DNA of 39,853 bases from an uncultured bacterium (GTDB taxonomy: Bacteria > Gemmatimonadota > Gemmatimonadetes > Longimicrobiales > RSA9), in the NCBI GenBank assembly GCA_937889645.1, contig CALBZE010000029.1:1-39853 (forward strand), given 5' to 3'. The notes under the pieces are model-generated. The model did no database searches. It was given only the letters and a program-made list of their open reading frames with translations, and was not told where the DNA came from. Below are positions 15,425-22,716 of this stretch, piece after piece (position 1 is the first letter of the stretch; each line of letters begins with the position of its first letter). The translations under genes and the position numbers were made by a program.

Positions 15425-16573
15425 GTGGTGGTGAGCGGGGGCGAACCGCTCCGGCTCTTCGCCATCACCGCGCCCGGGCTGGCTCCGCTCGCCGCTGCAG
15501 AGCTGGCGGCGCTCGGCGTGAGCGGAGCGACCGTCGACGAAGCGGGCGTCGAGTGGGCCGGGACGCTCGAACAGCTCTACGCCGCCAACCTGCATCTGCG
15601 CACGGCGAGCCGGATCGTGCTGCGCCTGGGCACCTTCACCGCCCGCGCGTTCTGGGAGCTGGAGAAGCAGGCGCGCCGGGTGCCGTGGGAGACGGTCGTC
15701 GCCCCGGGCGCGGCCGTCGCCTTCCGGGTGACCAGCCGCAAATCGAAGCTCTACCACGAGGCCGCGATCGCCGAGCGGCTCGCCGAGGCGGTCGTGCGCG
15801 CGGTCCCGTCGGCGACGGTCCACGCCGGCACCGCGCCGCAGCTCCTCATCGTCCGCGTCCACCGCGACCGCTTCACACTGAGCGCCGACACGTCCGGCGC
15901 CCTGCTGCACCGCCGCGGCTACCGCCTGGCGACGGCGAAGGCGCCGCTCCGCGAGACGCTCGCCGCCGCGATGTTGCTGGCGAGCGGATGGGACCGCCGG
16001 TCCCCGCTCGTCGACCCGTTCTGCGGCTCCGGCACGATCCCGATCGAGGCGGCGCTCCTCGCGCGCCGCATCCCGCCCGGCCTCGCCGGTCCGGACCACG
16101 CGCCGCGCCGCTACGCGTTCCAGCGCTGGCCGGGCTACGACGCCGCGCTCTGGGACGATGTCGTCGCCCGCGCGCGCGAGGCGATCCTCCCGTCCGCGCC
16201 GGGCCCGATCCTCGGCTCCGACCGGAACGGCGGCGCGATCCGGGCCGCGCGCTCGAACGCGGAGCGAGCCGGCGTCGCGGGCGACGTCGCGTTCGACACC
16301 CGGACGTTAACCGCCGTGGACACGCCGCCCGGCCCCGGCTGGCTCGTCACCAACCCGCCGTACGGGGTGCGCGTCGGCGAGCGACGCGCTCTCTTCGACC
16401 TCTACGCGGAATTCGGGCGGATCGCCCGCGAGCGGTTCGGAGGTTGGCGCGTGACCCTCCTCTCCGCCGACCCGAAGCTCGACGCGCGGACCGGGCTCGG
16501 GCTCGAGGAGGTGCTGCAAACGAGGAACGGCGGGATCGGGGTGAGGGTGGTGGCGGGTCAGGCGACGGGGTGA
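15425..16573 (+). CDS. RlmL/Trm14-type RNA guanine-N2 methyltransferase
   Basis: A 382-residue SAM-dependent methyltransferase of COG0116, which methylates guanine N2 in 23S rRNA (RlmL) or tRNA (Trm14/TrmN). Residues 1-160 are a THUMP/ferredoxin-like RNA-binding region; residues 165-380 are the Rossmann methyltransferase, with the SAM motif DPFCGSGTIPIEAAL (197-211) and catalytic NPPYG (310-314). The length is right for the single-domain enzyme; the second RlmK-like domain of E. coli RlmL is absent. Three GTG codons in a row offer starts at 15425, 15428 and 15431; all lie within 10 nt of the upstream stop, so translation is probably coupled to the HTH gene. Confidence 0.9.
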   Translation: MVVSGGEPLRLFAITAPGLAPLAAAELAALGVSGATVDEAGVEWAGTLEQLYAANLHLRTASRIVLRLGTFTARAFWELEKQARRVPWETVVAPGAAVAFRVTSRKSKLYHEAAIAERLAEAVVRAVPSATVHAGTAPQLLIVRVHRDRFTLSADTSGALLHRRGYRLATAKAPLRETLAAAMLLASGWDRRSPLVDPFCGSGTIPIEAALLARRIPPGLAGPDHAPRRYAFQRWPGYDAALWDDVVARAREAILPSAPGPILGSDRNGGAIRAARSNAERAGVAGDVAFDTRTLTAVDTPPGPGWLVTNPPYGVRVGERRALFDLYAEFGRIARERFGGWRVTLLSADPKLDARTGLGLEEVLQTRNGGIGVRVVAGQATG

Positions 16574-16585
16574 GCGGCGACCTTG

Positions 16586-16681
16586 GGCGACCGGGCGCCC
16601 CGCGACGTCGGCGACCGCGTGGCATGCAGCGTCGGCGACCGCGCGGCATGCACCGTCGGCGAGCGTGCGGCCTGCGGCGAA
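16586..16681. repeat. 24-bp tandem repeat, 4 units
   Basis: Units start at 16586, 16610, 16634 and 16658. Each begins GGCGACCG (last one GGCGAGCG); units two and three differ at only two positions and contain GGCATGCA. The array fills the 116-bp gap between the convergent methyltransferase genes. It has the same period as the arrays at 10076 and 39214, and a similar GCGACC start, but a different core. Confidence 0.9.
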
Positions 16682-16689
16682 CGCGTCGC

Positions 16690-17496
16690 TCAGCTCCCCC
16701 GCCCGCTCCCCCACTTCATCGCGTACAGCACCGCCGCGACCGCGGTCGCCACGTTCAGGCTCGACACGCCTTGCCGCATCGGAATCCGAACGCGCATGTC
16801 CGCCCTCCGTTCGATCTCTTCCGAGATGCCGTACCGCTCGGTCCCGAACACCAGGACCGAGCGCGGCGGGATCTCGGCGGGCTCGACGACGACGCCGTCC
16901 GGGTCGAGGGCGACGAGCGGCCGGTCGCAGGCGGGCACGGCGTCGACCCGCGCGACGGGGAGCGCGAACTGCAGCCCCGCGCCCGCACGGACCGACCCGG
17001 GGTTCCACGGGTCGTGCTTGCCGGTCGCGAGGAGCGCGGCCGCGTCCGCGGCGGCGGCGATCCGCACGATCGCGCCCAGGTTGTACGTGTTCGCGGGTTC
17101 CTCGATCAGGACGACGGGGGCGGGGCGCGGGTCCGCGAGCGCGGCGTCCAGGTCCTGCTCGGGGCGCGGCGCCAGCGCGATGATGCTCGTGTGGATCGGC
17201 GCGGGCGTGAGCTGGTCCAGCGTCGCCTGGTCGATCGTGCGGGCGAGGCCGCGGATCCGGTCGGCGACGTCGGGAGCAAGCTCGCGCGCGAGCCGCTCCA
17301 CGCCCTCCGGATCCGACGTCAGCACCTCGAACGGCTCCGCGCCGAAGCGCAGCGCGTGCCGGAGCGCGTGCAGCCCCTCGATGACGACCAGCGACGCATC
17401 CCGCCGCGCGGATCGGAACCGCTCGACGGGCGTCTGGCGACGGTCGGGGTTGTAGCCGGCCGGCCGACGCGGGCGCTGAGTGGAGCCCCCGCCCAT
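16690..17496 (-). CDS. TrmH/SpoU-family RNA 2'-O-methyltransferase
   Basis: A 268-residue SPOUT methyltransferase that transfers a methyl group to a ribose 2'-OH of tRNA or rRNA. Residues 35-110 resemble the SpoU substrate-binding domain (LVVIEGLHALRHALRFG). The trefoil-knot domain has all three motifs: NTYNLGAIVRIAAA, SVLVFGTERYGIS and IPMRQGVSSLNVATAVAAVLY. The first 30 residues are basic (MGGGSTQRPRRPAGYNPDRR). The ATG overlaps the MscS-gene stop by one base (TGATG), so it is translated from the same mRNA. The exact target nucleotide cannot be read from sequence. Confidence 0.9.
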   Translation of the reverse strand: MGGGSTQRPRRPAGYNPDRRQTPVERFRSARRDASLVVIEGLHALRHALRFGAEPFEVLTSDPEGVERLARELAPDVADRIRGLARTIDQATLDQLTPAPIHTSIIALAPRPEQDLDAALADPRPAPVVLIEEPANTYNLGAIVRIAAAADAAALLATGKHDPWNPGSVRAGAGLQFALPVARVDAVPACDRPLVALDPDGVVVEPAEIPPRSVLVFGTERYGISEEIERRADMRVRIPMRQGVSSLNVATAVAAVLYAMKWGSGRGS

Positions 17497-18794
17497 CACG
17501 CCGGCTGCAGCGGGATCGCCGCGACCCGCTCCGCGATCTCGGCCACGTCGCGGCCCGACGGCTTCTGGTAGATCTTGAGCCCGAACTCCGGCACCATCGC
17601 GAGGACGTGGTCGAAGATGTCCGCCTGGATCGACTCGTAGACCGGCCAGCGCGTGTCGGCAGTGAAGACGTAGATCTCGAGCGGCAGCCCCTCGGGGCCC
17701 GGCTCGAGCTGGCGGACCATCAGCGTCATGTCCTGCCGCAGCATCGGATGCTGGCGCAGGTACTCGACGATGTACGCCCGCAGCGTCCCGATATTGGTCA
17801 GCCGACGCGCGTTGGCGATGTAGCCCGGCTCCGCCGCGTGGATCCGGTTGTGCTCCTCGAGCTCCTTCTTCTTCCGCGCAATGTAGTCCTTCAGCAGCAC
17901 GAACCGGCCGAAGCGCTCGATCTCCTCCTCGGTCAGGAAGCGGATCGTCCCCATGTCGATGTGGAACGCCCGCTTGATGCGACGCCCGCCCGCCTCCTTC
18001 ATCCCGCGCCAGTTCTTGAAGGAGTGCTCCAGGAACTTGTGCGTCGGGATGACGGTGATCGTCTTGTCCCAGTTCTGGACGCGGACCGAGTTGAGCGCAA
18101 TGTCGATGACGTCGCCGTCGGCGCGGAACTCGGGCATCTCGATCCAGTCGCCCACGCGGATCAGCCCGTTCGCCGTGATCTGCACCCCCGCGACGAGCGA
18201 GAGGAGGCTGTCGCGGAAGATGAGCATGGCGACGGCCGTGAGCGCGCCGAGCCCGCTGAGGAAGTAGAGCGGGTCGCGGTCGAGGAGCGCGGAGATCGCC
18301 AGGATCCACGCCACGATGTGCGCGACGATGACGAAGACCTGGAGGATCCCTTTGATCGGCCGGTCCTTCGAGATCGGGTAGCGGCGGTAGATGGCGTCGA
18401 TCGCGGAGAGGAGCGCCGAGAACGCCCACACGACGAGGAGCGCGAGCGACGCCAGCGCGACGCGTCGCACAAGTTCGGCGAGATCGGCCGGGAAGTACGG
18501 CACGAACTCGATCCCCTGGTAGGCGACGATGGGTGGCACGACCCAGGCGAGTCGGTGGAAGACGTGGTGCTCGACGAGGACCTCGTCCCACCAGGTCGCG
18601 CTCTTCTGCGTGAGGCGCGCGACGATGCGCAGGACGTAGCGTCGCACGACGACGAGCGCGACCCACGCCGCGCCGGTCAACAGCCCGAGCCCGACCACCG
18701 CCGCGACGAGCGGGTGCGCCTGCAGCCACTCGATCGCCCGGGTCGCCCATTCCGGAGCCTGCGTCACATTCGTCGCAGCCGCGGCCACCATCAT
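17496..18794 (-). CDS. MscS-family miniconductance channel (YbdG type)
   Basis: A 432-residue inner-membrane channel. Five hydrophobic segments lie in residues 25-200, followed by the pore region LSGLGALTAVAMLIFRDSLLSLVAGVQI and the MscS beta domain (RVGDWIEMPEFRADGDVIDIALNSVRVQNWDKTITVIPTHKFL, cited as separate pieces). The long insertion after GMKEAGGRRIKRAFHIDM and the C-terminal LPLEIYVFT..TRWPVYE..QADIFDH match the YbdG/YnaI-like branch, which gives small, stress-gated conductances. The gene overlaps the unknown gene upstream by 4 bp and TrmH downstream by 1 bp: one operon of three. Confidence 0.9.
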   Translation of the reverse strand: MMVAAAATNVTQAPEWATRAIEWLQAHPLVAAVVGLGLLTGAAWVALVVVRRYVLRIVARLTQKSATWWDEVLVEHHVFHRLAWVVPPIVAYQGIEFVPYFPADLAELVRRVALASLALLVVWAFSALLSAIDAIYRRYPISKDRPIKGILQVFVIVAHIVAWILAISALLDRDPLYFLSGLGALTAVAMLIFRDSLLSLVAGVQITANGLIRVGDWIEMPEFRADGDVIDIALNSVRVQNWDKTITVIPTHKFLEHSFKNWRGMKEAGGRRIKRAFHIDMGTIRFLTEEEIERFGRFVLLKDYIARKKKELEEHNRIHAAEPGYIANARRLTNIGTLRAYIVEYLRQHPMLRQDMTLMVRQLEPGPEGLPLEIYVFTADTRWPVYESIQADIFDHVLAMVPEFGLKIYQKPSGRDVAEIAERVAAIPLQPA

Positions 18795-19354
18795 CCCCGG
18801 CTTCCCTCCCTCAGTCCGTAGTACTTGCGGAACATGAACGCGAGCGCCGTACGCAGCCGGTCGGCCTTGCGCGGCGCCTCGAGTTTGCGCAGCGCCTGCG
18901 CCGCGCGGCGTCGCCTGCGGCGGCCCTCCTGCACCCCGAACAACCGCACGTTGAGGTGCCAGTGCACGCGCTCCAGGATCCGGGCCCGCTCCTCGGCGTC
19001 CGGCACGAGCAAGGCGTACCGGTACGCGCGCCAGAGCCCCGGCCCGTCCAGCCAGCGCAGCAGCACGCGCACGCCGGCGGTGTCGTCGTCGTGGACGGCC
19101 TGGTCGAGCCGACGTTCCGCGACGGGCGCGGGCACGCGCTCGCGCACGCCGCGGATCTCGATCCCGCGCCGCGCCGCTTCCAGCTCCAGTACCGCGAGCG
19201 CCGCGGCGTACGCCGCGACCTGGTCCCCGCGCGCGCCTGCCAGCCGACGGCGCGTATGTCTCATGAAATGCACGAGGTCCCCGTCGCCGAGGGTGCGAAC
19301 GTGGGACGTCGCATCCCCTCCCTCGGGGCTCCCCGCATCCGATCTATTCTTCAC
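18791..19354 (-). CDS. Unknown basic helical protein
   Basis: A 187-residue protein of unknown function. I chose the GTG at 19354 (VKNRSDAGS...) because GGGAG lies 8 nt before it; an ATG further in (MRHTRRRLAG) is the alternative. The middle part is helical and Ala/Leu/Arg rich (QVAAYAAALAVLELEAARRGI), and the C-terminal third is strongly basic (QEGRRRRRRAAQALRKLEAPRKADRL), suggesting nucleic acid binding or membrane-surface contact. No membrane segment is seen. It is the first gene of the operon with MscS and TrmH (ATGA overlap). Confidence 0.6.
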   Translation of the reverse strand: MKNRSDAGSPEGGDATSHVRTLGDGDLVHFMRHTRRRLAGARGDQVAAYAAALAVLELEAARRGIEIRGVRERVPAPVAERRLDQAVHDDDTAGVRVLLRWLDGPGLWRAYRYALLVPDAEERARILERVHWHLNVRLFGVQEGRRRRRRAAQALRKLEAPRKADRLRTALAFMFRKYYGLREGSRG

Positions 19355-19480
19355 GTCATCGACTCCCGGGTCACACGTCGTCGGGGTGGTACACCGCAGA
19401 CCCCCCGGGGGTGTCCTCACCGGCGATTGGCATGGAGGGTGCGGTTGGAGACGGACGTTCCCAAACCAAAGGAGAGCGCC
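19355..19480. other. Divergent gap with short palindromes
   Basis: No gene. It contains ACCCCCCGGGGGT (19400-19412) and GGTGGTACACC just before it. Clear -10/-35 elements for either neighbour were not found, although promoters for both must lie here or just beyond. Confidence 0.4.
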
Positions 19481-20119
19481 ATGAAGCACCGCATCGGCAT
19501 CGCCGGCGCAGTCCTCGCTCCGGCCCTGCTCCTCACCGCCGCGCCCGCCGTCGCGCAGGTCTGCCTCGGCATCCCCGCCGGCCCGGGCCAGATCTCGGTC
19601 CAAGGCGAAGTGATCTCCGACGGCTCGACGAACTCCTTCGGCGGCCGGCTCGGGATGAACTTCAACACCGAGTTCGCGTTCGACTTCTATCTGCGGCGCC
19701 CTGAGTTCGATCCCGGGCTCGGCCTCGTCCTCGGCGGCGCGATCGCGTACGAGATGATGGACTACGCGCCGCCCGTCTGCTTCACCTTCGGTGTCCGCCA
19801 CGAGAGACGGCCGGTGCCCGGCGAAGAGGACGCCACCGAGACCTACATCCCGATCGGTTTCGGGATCGGCAAGCGGCTCGGCTCCGCGAAGCGCCTCTCG
19901 CTCGCCCTCTTCGTGCGCCCGGAGTATCTGATCCGCATCCGCCCCGACCCCGTCGGCGGCGACGGCAGCTTCTGGGACGAGATCGGCCGGCGCAGTGAGG
20001 GGCGCGGCGTGTTCGGGCTCATCGCCGCGACGCCGTTCCTCTACGGCACCGGCGGCGTCGAGATCTCGACGCGCGACTACCAGCCCGAGTTCGTGCTTGG
20101 GATCGGCGTGACGTTCTGA
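19481..20119 (+). CDS. Small exported beta-barrel-like protein
   Basis: A 212-residue protein with a clear signal peptide (MKHRIGIAGAVLAPALLLTAAPAVAQ, cleavage after AVA-Q region about residue 25). The mature part has alternating strands with Gly and aromatic residues (FGGRLGMNFNTEFAFDFYLRR, YIPIGFGIGKRLG) and ends in GIGVTF with a C-terminal Phe, the usual end of outer-membrane barrels. Eight strands would fit the length. GGAG lies 6-9 nt before the ATG. Function unknown; similar small barrels are common around Gemmatimonadota envelope genes. Confidence 0.78.
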   Translation: MKHRIGIAGAVLAPALLLTAAPAVAQVCLGIPAGPGQISVQGEVISDGSTNSFGGRLGMNFNTEFAFDFYLRRPEFDPGLGLVLGGAIAYEMMDYAPPVCFTFGVRHERRPVPGEEDATETYIPIGFGIGKRLGSAKRLSLALFVRPEYLIRIRPDPVGGDGSFWDEIGRRSEGRGVFGLIAATPFLYGTGGVEISTRDYQPEFVLGIGVTF

Positions 20120-20179
20120 AGCGGCGACACGGCCGGACCACCGCCGCGCCCGCGGCCGCCGCCGCGGGCGCGGCCCAAC

Positions 20180-20208
20180 TTGTTTGCGGCCCGCCGATCC
20201 GATAAAAT
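20180..20208 (+). promoter_or_regulatory. Strong promoter of the DUF5916 gene
   Basis: TTGTTT (20180-20185), 17-bp spacer, TAAAAT (20203-20208), giving a start near 20215 and a leader of about 100 nt that includes a perfect palindrome at 20242-20263. It also shows that upstream in-frame start codons of the next gene (for example TTG at 20184) are not used. Confidence 0.75.
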
Positions 20209-20241
20209 CCGCGATCCCTCATCTGGTTGGACCCCGAAGGC

Positions 20242-20263
20242 GCCGTGCGGCGCGCCGCACGGC
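20242..20263 (+). repeat. Perfect 22-bp palindrome in the leader
   Basis: A perfect palindrome centred on GCGCGC (left arm GCCGTGCGGCG) in the 5' untranslated region of the DUF5916 gene. It could form a tight RNA hairpin about 55 nt before the start codon; role unknown. Confidence 0.7.
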
Positions 20264-20318
20264 GAGACGAGCGGCCGGCGCGGTAGCGGACCACGGCGGC
20301 CGGAATAGAGGTGTCGCG

Positions 20319-22583
20319 GTGTTCTGGTTCGCGCTTTCTTTCGCGATGCAGCAGGCGGCGGCCCAGACGGCGCCGTCGGTCGAGATCCCACGCGTCGAGG
20401 ACGCCGCCGTCGAGATCGACGGCGTCCTCGACGAGGCCGTCTGGGCCCGCGCGGCCGTCCTCACGAACTTCTCCCAGCACGAGCCGGTCGACGGCCGGCC
20501 CGCCGCCGAGCGGACAGAGGTCCTCGTCTGGTACGCGCCCGACGCGATCTACTTCGGCATCCGCGCGTACGACAGCCGGCCGGACGCGATCCGCGCGACC
20601 GTCGCGGACCGCGACGCGATCGACGGCGACGACCGCGTGATCCTCTACCTCGACACCTTCCAGGACCGCCGGCGCGCCTTCTTCTTCGCGGTCAACCCGC
20701 TCGGGATCCAGGCCGACGGCGTGCGCACCGAGGGCGTCGGCGGCGCGGGGCGGACCTGGGGCGGCTCGATCGACAACAGCCCGGACTACTGGTTCCAATC
20801 CAAGGGGCGCATCACCGAGTACGGCTACGAGGTCGAGGTGCGCATCCCCTTCAAGAGCCTGCGCTACCCGGGCGGGAACGGACCGCAGTCCTGGGGCTTC
20901 CAGGTCGAGCGGAAGGTGCAGCGCACCGGGTACACGGACACCTGGGCGCCCGCCCGCCGCGCCAGCGCCAGCTTCCTCGCCCAGTCCGGTACGCTCACCG
21001 GGCTGCGCGACATGGAGCGCGGCGTCGTCTTCGAGGCCCAGCCGTTCCTGACCGCCGCGGCCAACGGGCTGCGCACCACCGTCGGCACGTTCCAGCGCGA
21101 GGACGTCGAGCCGGACGCCGGCGCGAACTTCCACGTCGGCTTCACCAACCTGTCGCTCGACGCCACGATCAACCCCGACTTCAGCCAGGTCGAGGCCGAC
21201 GCGGGGCAGGTCACGATCAACGAGCGCTTCGCCCTCTTCTTCCCGGAGAAGCGCCCGTTCTTCCTCGAGGGGATCGAGCTGTTCGCCGCGCCGAACCAGC
21301 TCGTGCACACGCGCCAGATCGTCGACCCGATCGCCGGCGGGAAGGTCACCGGGAAGTTCGGCGACCTCGCCATCGCGCACCTCACCGCGCTCGACCAGGC
21401 CGGCGGCGAGGACGCGCTGTTCAACGTGACGCGCGTCCGGCGCGACTTCGGCCACAACTCCCTCGCCGGCGTCCTCTACACCGACCGCACGTCCCTCGAC
21501 GGCAACGGCTACAACCGCGTCCTCGCCGCGGACGTCCGCCACGTCTTCGGCCGGATGTACTTCGTCCAGGCCCAGATCGGCGGCGCGTGGACCCGCGAGG
21601 ACGGCATCGACCGCAGCGCGCCGATCGGCAAGTTCGAGGTCGACCGCACCGGCCGGCATTTCGGCTTCAACTACAGCCTCAACGTCGTGGGCGAGGACTT
21701 CATCACCCGCGCGGGGTTCGTGAACCGCACCGGGTTCGTCGAGGGGAGTCTGTTCAACCGCATCAGCTTCTACGACCTGTTCGGCGGGCTCGTCGAAAAG
21801 GTCGACTTCATCACGCGCCCCAACCGCCTCTGGGCGACCGGCGCCGTCGGCGCCGGGGACGCGATCGAGGGCGGCGAGTCGCTCAGCTCCTCCTTCCAGC
21901 TCCGCGGCGGGTGGCGCGTCGGCGCCGAGGTCGAACGAGGGTTCTGGCGCCTAGACCCGAACGACTACGCCGATTACGACGTCGTGAACGGCGACGTCGT
22001 CCTCCCCTATTCGCCGGCCGAAGAGCTGTCCGGCCTCGAGTTCGGCTTCGAGGTCTCGACGCCGGCGTTCCGGTCGTTCGATGGCAGCTTCGGCGTCGGC
22101 CGCGGCCGCACCGCCATCTTCGCCGAGGGCGCCGAAGGGACCGAGACCGCCGTCTCCGGCAGCGTGGGGCTGCGCCTGGGCGAGTCGATCCGCGTCGGCC
22201 TGTCCACCAATTACAGCCACATCGCCCGCGTGCGCGACGAATCGCGCTTCGGCCGCTCGCTCATCTCGCGCGCCCGCCTCGAGCTCCAGCCGTCGCGCGC
22301 CTTCTTCCTGCGCGCGATCGCCGAGCTGCGCAACGACACGCGCGACGCGCTCCGCGCCGCCGACACGGGCGACCTCCTCCGGATCGACGGCGTGGCGAGC
22401 GAGGCGGTCGAGGCCAATACCGCGCGCATCGACCTCCTCGCCTCCTACGAGCCGACGCCAGGCACCGTCGCCTATCTCGGCTACGGCGCCTCGCTCGGCG
22501 CGCCGCCGCCGTTCGCGTTCGACCGCCTCGAGCGCGTGAGCGACGGGCTCTTCTTCAAGGTGGCCTACCGGTTCCGGTGGTGA
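20319..22583 (+). CDS. CBM9-like/DUF5916 outer-membrane protein
   Basis: A 754-residue protein read from the GTG at 20319 (VFWFALSFAMQQAAAQ, a short signal sequence; AGAGG lies 7 nt upstream). Residues 20-220 are a carbohydrate-binding-module-9-like fold seen in the motif IDGVLDEAVWARA..LTNF.QHEP and EVRIPFKSLRYP. The rest is DUF5916: FTNLSLDATINPDFSQVEADAGQVTINERFALFFPEKRPFFLEG is its signature (here split for reading), then about 20 barrel strands ending in FKVAYRFRW. Proteins of this type are typical of Gemmatimonadota and Bacteroidota; substrate unknown. It stands alone, with the promoter at 20180, and its 3' end faces glnA. Confidence 0.88.
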   Translation: MFWFALSFAMQQAAAQTAPSVEIPRVEDAAVEIDGVLDEAVWARAAVLTNFSQHEPVDGRPAAERTEVLVWYAPDAIYFGIRAYDSRPDAIRATVADRDAIDGDDRVILYLDTFQDRRRAFFFAVNPLGIQADGVRTEGVGGAGRTWGGSIDNSPDYWFQSKGRITEYGYEVEVRIPFKSLRYPGGNGPQSWGFQVERKVQRTGYTDTWAPARRASASFLAQSGTLTGLRDMERGVVFEAQPFLTAAANGLRTTVGTFQREDVEPDAGANFHVGFTNLSLDATINPDFSQVEADAGQVTINERFALFFPEKRPFFLEGIELFAAPNQLVHTRQIVDPIAGGKVTGKFGDLAIAHLTALDQAGGEDALFNVTRVRRDFGHNSLAGVLYTDRTSLDGNGYNRVLAADVRHVFGRMYFVQAQIGGAWTREDGIDRSAPIGKFEVDRTGRHFGFNYSLNVVGEDFITRAGFVNRTGFVEGSLFNRISFYDLFGGLVEKVDFITRPNRLWATGAVGAGDAIEGGESLSSSFQLRGGWRVGAEVERGFWRLDPNDYADYDVVNGDVVLPYSPAEELSGLEFGFEVSTPAFRSFDGSFGVGRGRTAIFAEGAEGTETAVSGSVGLRLGESIRVGLSTNYSHIARVRDESRFGRSLISRARLELQPSRAFFLRAIAELRNDTRDALRAADTGDLLRIDGVASEAVEANTARIDLLASYEPTPGTVAYLGYGASLGAPPPFAFDRLERVSDGLFFKVAYRFRW

Positions 22584-22604
22584 GGGGCGCGTGAACCGGC
22601 ACGC

Positions 22605-22655
22605 GTAACGCAAACGAAGAACGGGGCTGCGACGCGATCCGTCGCAGCCCCGTTC
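22605..22655 (-). terminator. Terminator of glnA (possibly two-way)
   Basis: A perfect 15-bp stem (GAACGGGGCTGCGAC at 22619-22633 with its partner at 22641-22655), 7-nt loop. On the minus strand it is followed by TTCTTCGTTTG, a fair U-tract for glnA. On the plus strand no T-run follows, but the stem could still protect the DUF5916 mRNA. Confidence 0.8.
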
Positions 22656-22716
22656 GCTCGACACCCCGCCTCCCTCCCCCCGCTCCCGCCGGGTAGCGGC
22701 GCGCGGGCGAGCGGGA

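Noticed and set aside
16307..17008. Minus-strand frame with an 8-residue repeat over the 16586-16681 array
   Set aside because: The period of 24 makes any frame repetitive. The frame has no start signal and overlaps two well-supported genes.
20184..20318. Upstream extension of the DUF5916 protein
   Set aside because: The strong promoter's start site near 20215 lies inside this extension, which is Arg-rich and unlike a signal peptide.
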